DNA from: Acidimicrobiales bacterium
GTDB lineage: Bacteria > Actinomycetota > Acidimicrobiia > Acidimicrobiales > VFJN01
Direction: 5' to 3'
DNA: 5,739 nucleotides
NCBI GenBank assembly: GCA_016936035.1
Contig: JAFGPU010000198.1
Coordinates: 1 to 5,739, forward strand
Positions 5,235 through 5,739 of this stretch are shown in pieces. Numbering within the stretch: the first letter of the stretch is position 1; each line of letters opens with the position of its first letter. The notes below the pieces were generated by a model that saw only the letters and a program-made list of their open reading frames with translations, was not told the DNA's origin and ran no database searches. The position numbers were made by a program, and so were the translations under genes.

Positions 5235-5739
5235 ATGGACGTGTACGTCAGGGTCGAGCTCGACGACGACGGCCCCGTGGTGGTCAAGTGCGCCACCGGA
5301 GCCGGTGTCGAACGCGTGCACCACGAACGCCACCGACTCGAGCACGCCGTCCACCCCGGCGTCGTGGCCCTGGCCCCGGCACGTGCCGACGACGAGGTGC
5401 GCACCCGCTACGCGGGCGACCCGGTCAGCCGGTGGTCCGGGTCGATCGCCGCCATCGCCGGGCTGGGCGCCGCCGTGGCCGGCACGCTCGCCGACCTCCA
5501 CGACGTCGGCTTCGTGCACGGTCGGCTCGACGCCACGCACATCCTGCTGGGCGACGACGGCCGGCCCCGACTCTGTGGCCTGGCGCACCCGGGCGACGCC
5601 GACCCGAGCGACGACGTCGCCGCATTGGGCCAGGTGCTCGACCAGCTCGTCGACCGTGCCCGCGACGAGCGCCGCAGCATCCTCCGGCCGTTCCGACGAG
5701 CGGTGGCCGAACGACGTGGCCTGCGCCGGGTCGTCGAGC
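5235..5739 (+). CDS. Protein-kinase-fold protein, probable pseudokinase (C-terminus beyond window)
   Basis: The gene opens at ATG 5235 and runs 168 codons to the window edge without a stop. The layout follows a small protein kinase. A likely beta-3 lysine occurs in VVVK (Lys18), an alpha-C glutamate in ERHRLEHAVHPGVV (Glu31 or Glu36), and the E-helix and catalytic loop in LADLHDVGFVHGRLDATHILL (85-105, shown here in part by its key residues His95, Leu98, Ile103). Kinases normally read HRDLKPxNILL in this loop. Here the catalytic Asp is Arg97 and the metal-binding Asn is His102. The DFG motif is replaced by CGLA (114-117), so its Asp is lost as well. Only 17 residues precede Lys18, and no glycine-rich loop is evident. 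A later SDDVAALGQVLDQLV (125-139) matches the F-helix position of kinases. With the catalytic residues missing it is probably a ligand-binding or scaffold pseudokinase. Its substrate or partner is unknown; it may sit at the membrane through a later domain. Confidence 0.7.
   Translation, partial: MDVYVRVELDDDGPVVVKCATGAGVERVHHERHRLEHAVHPGVVALAPARADDEVRTRYAGDPVSRWSGSIAAIAGLGAAVAGTLADLHDVGFVHGRLDATHILLGDDGRPRLCGLAHPGDADPSDDVAALGQVLDQLVDRARDERRSILRPFRRAVAERRGLRRVVE

Overview
The window is very GC-rich, with codon third positions almost always G or C and frequent GTG starts. Its gene content and apparently leaderless promoters suggest a high-GC actinobacterium. The style of the proteins (a PhoH-YbeY-CBS operon followed by TadE/TadG-like membrane proteins) resembles the class Acidimicrobiia. 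That assignment is inference from sequence style, not from a search.

Left part, minus strand (1-845): the beginning of a probable secreted lipoprotein (1-178, cut by the window edge) lies downstream of an unrecognised 202-residue cytoplasmic protein (237-845). The latter has a charged helical N-terminus and two similar beta-rich repeats. A divergent intergenic region (846-954) separates it from the next operon.

Centre, plus strand (955-4004): a tightly packed three-gene operon, phoH (ybeZ), ybeY and a CNNM/CBS-domain CorC-type membrane protein. This is the same order as the ybeZ-ybeY-ybeX operon of Escherichia coli. phoH and ybeY overlap by a GTGA junction, and only 3 bases separate ybeY from the CBS gene. 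PhoH (ATPase) and YbeY (endoribonuclease) are expected to act together in rRNA maturation and ribosome quality control. The CBS protein is a probable Mg2+/divalent cation exporter.

Right part, plus strand (4005-5739): a doubtful 41-codon ORF starts directly after the CBS stop and carries a near-copy of a segment found in the next gene. Two overlapping genes follow for small single-membrane-span proteins of the TadE/TadG (Flp pilus assembly) type (4141-4668 and 4665-5153). After an 81-base AT-richer gap with a TTGACA box, a protein-kinase-fold gene begins (5235 to the edge). Its HRD and DFG aspartates are replaced, so it looks like a pseudokinase.

A recurring theme is a -10-like TAnnnT hexamer 6-9 bases before a start codon, with no clear ribosome binding site in most cases. 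It is seen at four genes, with a weaker form at a fifth, and suggests that leaderless transcription is the rule here. No tRNA, rRNA, CRISPR array, insertion sequence or convincing terminator was seen.
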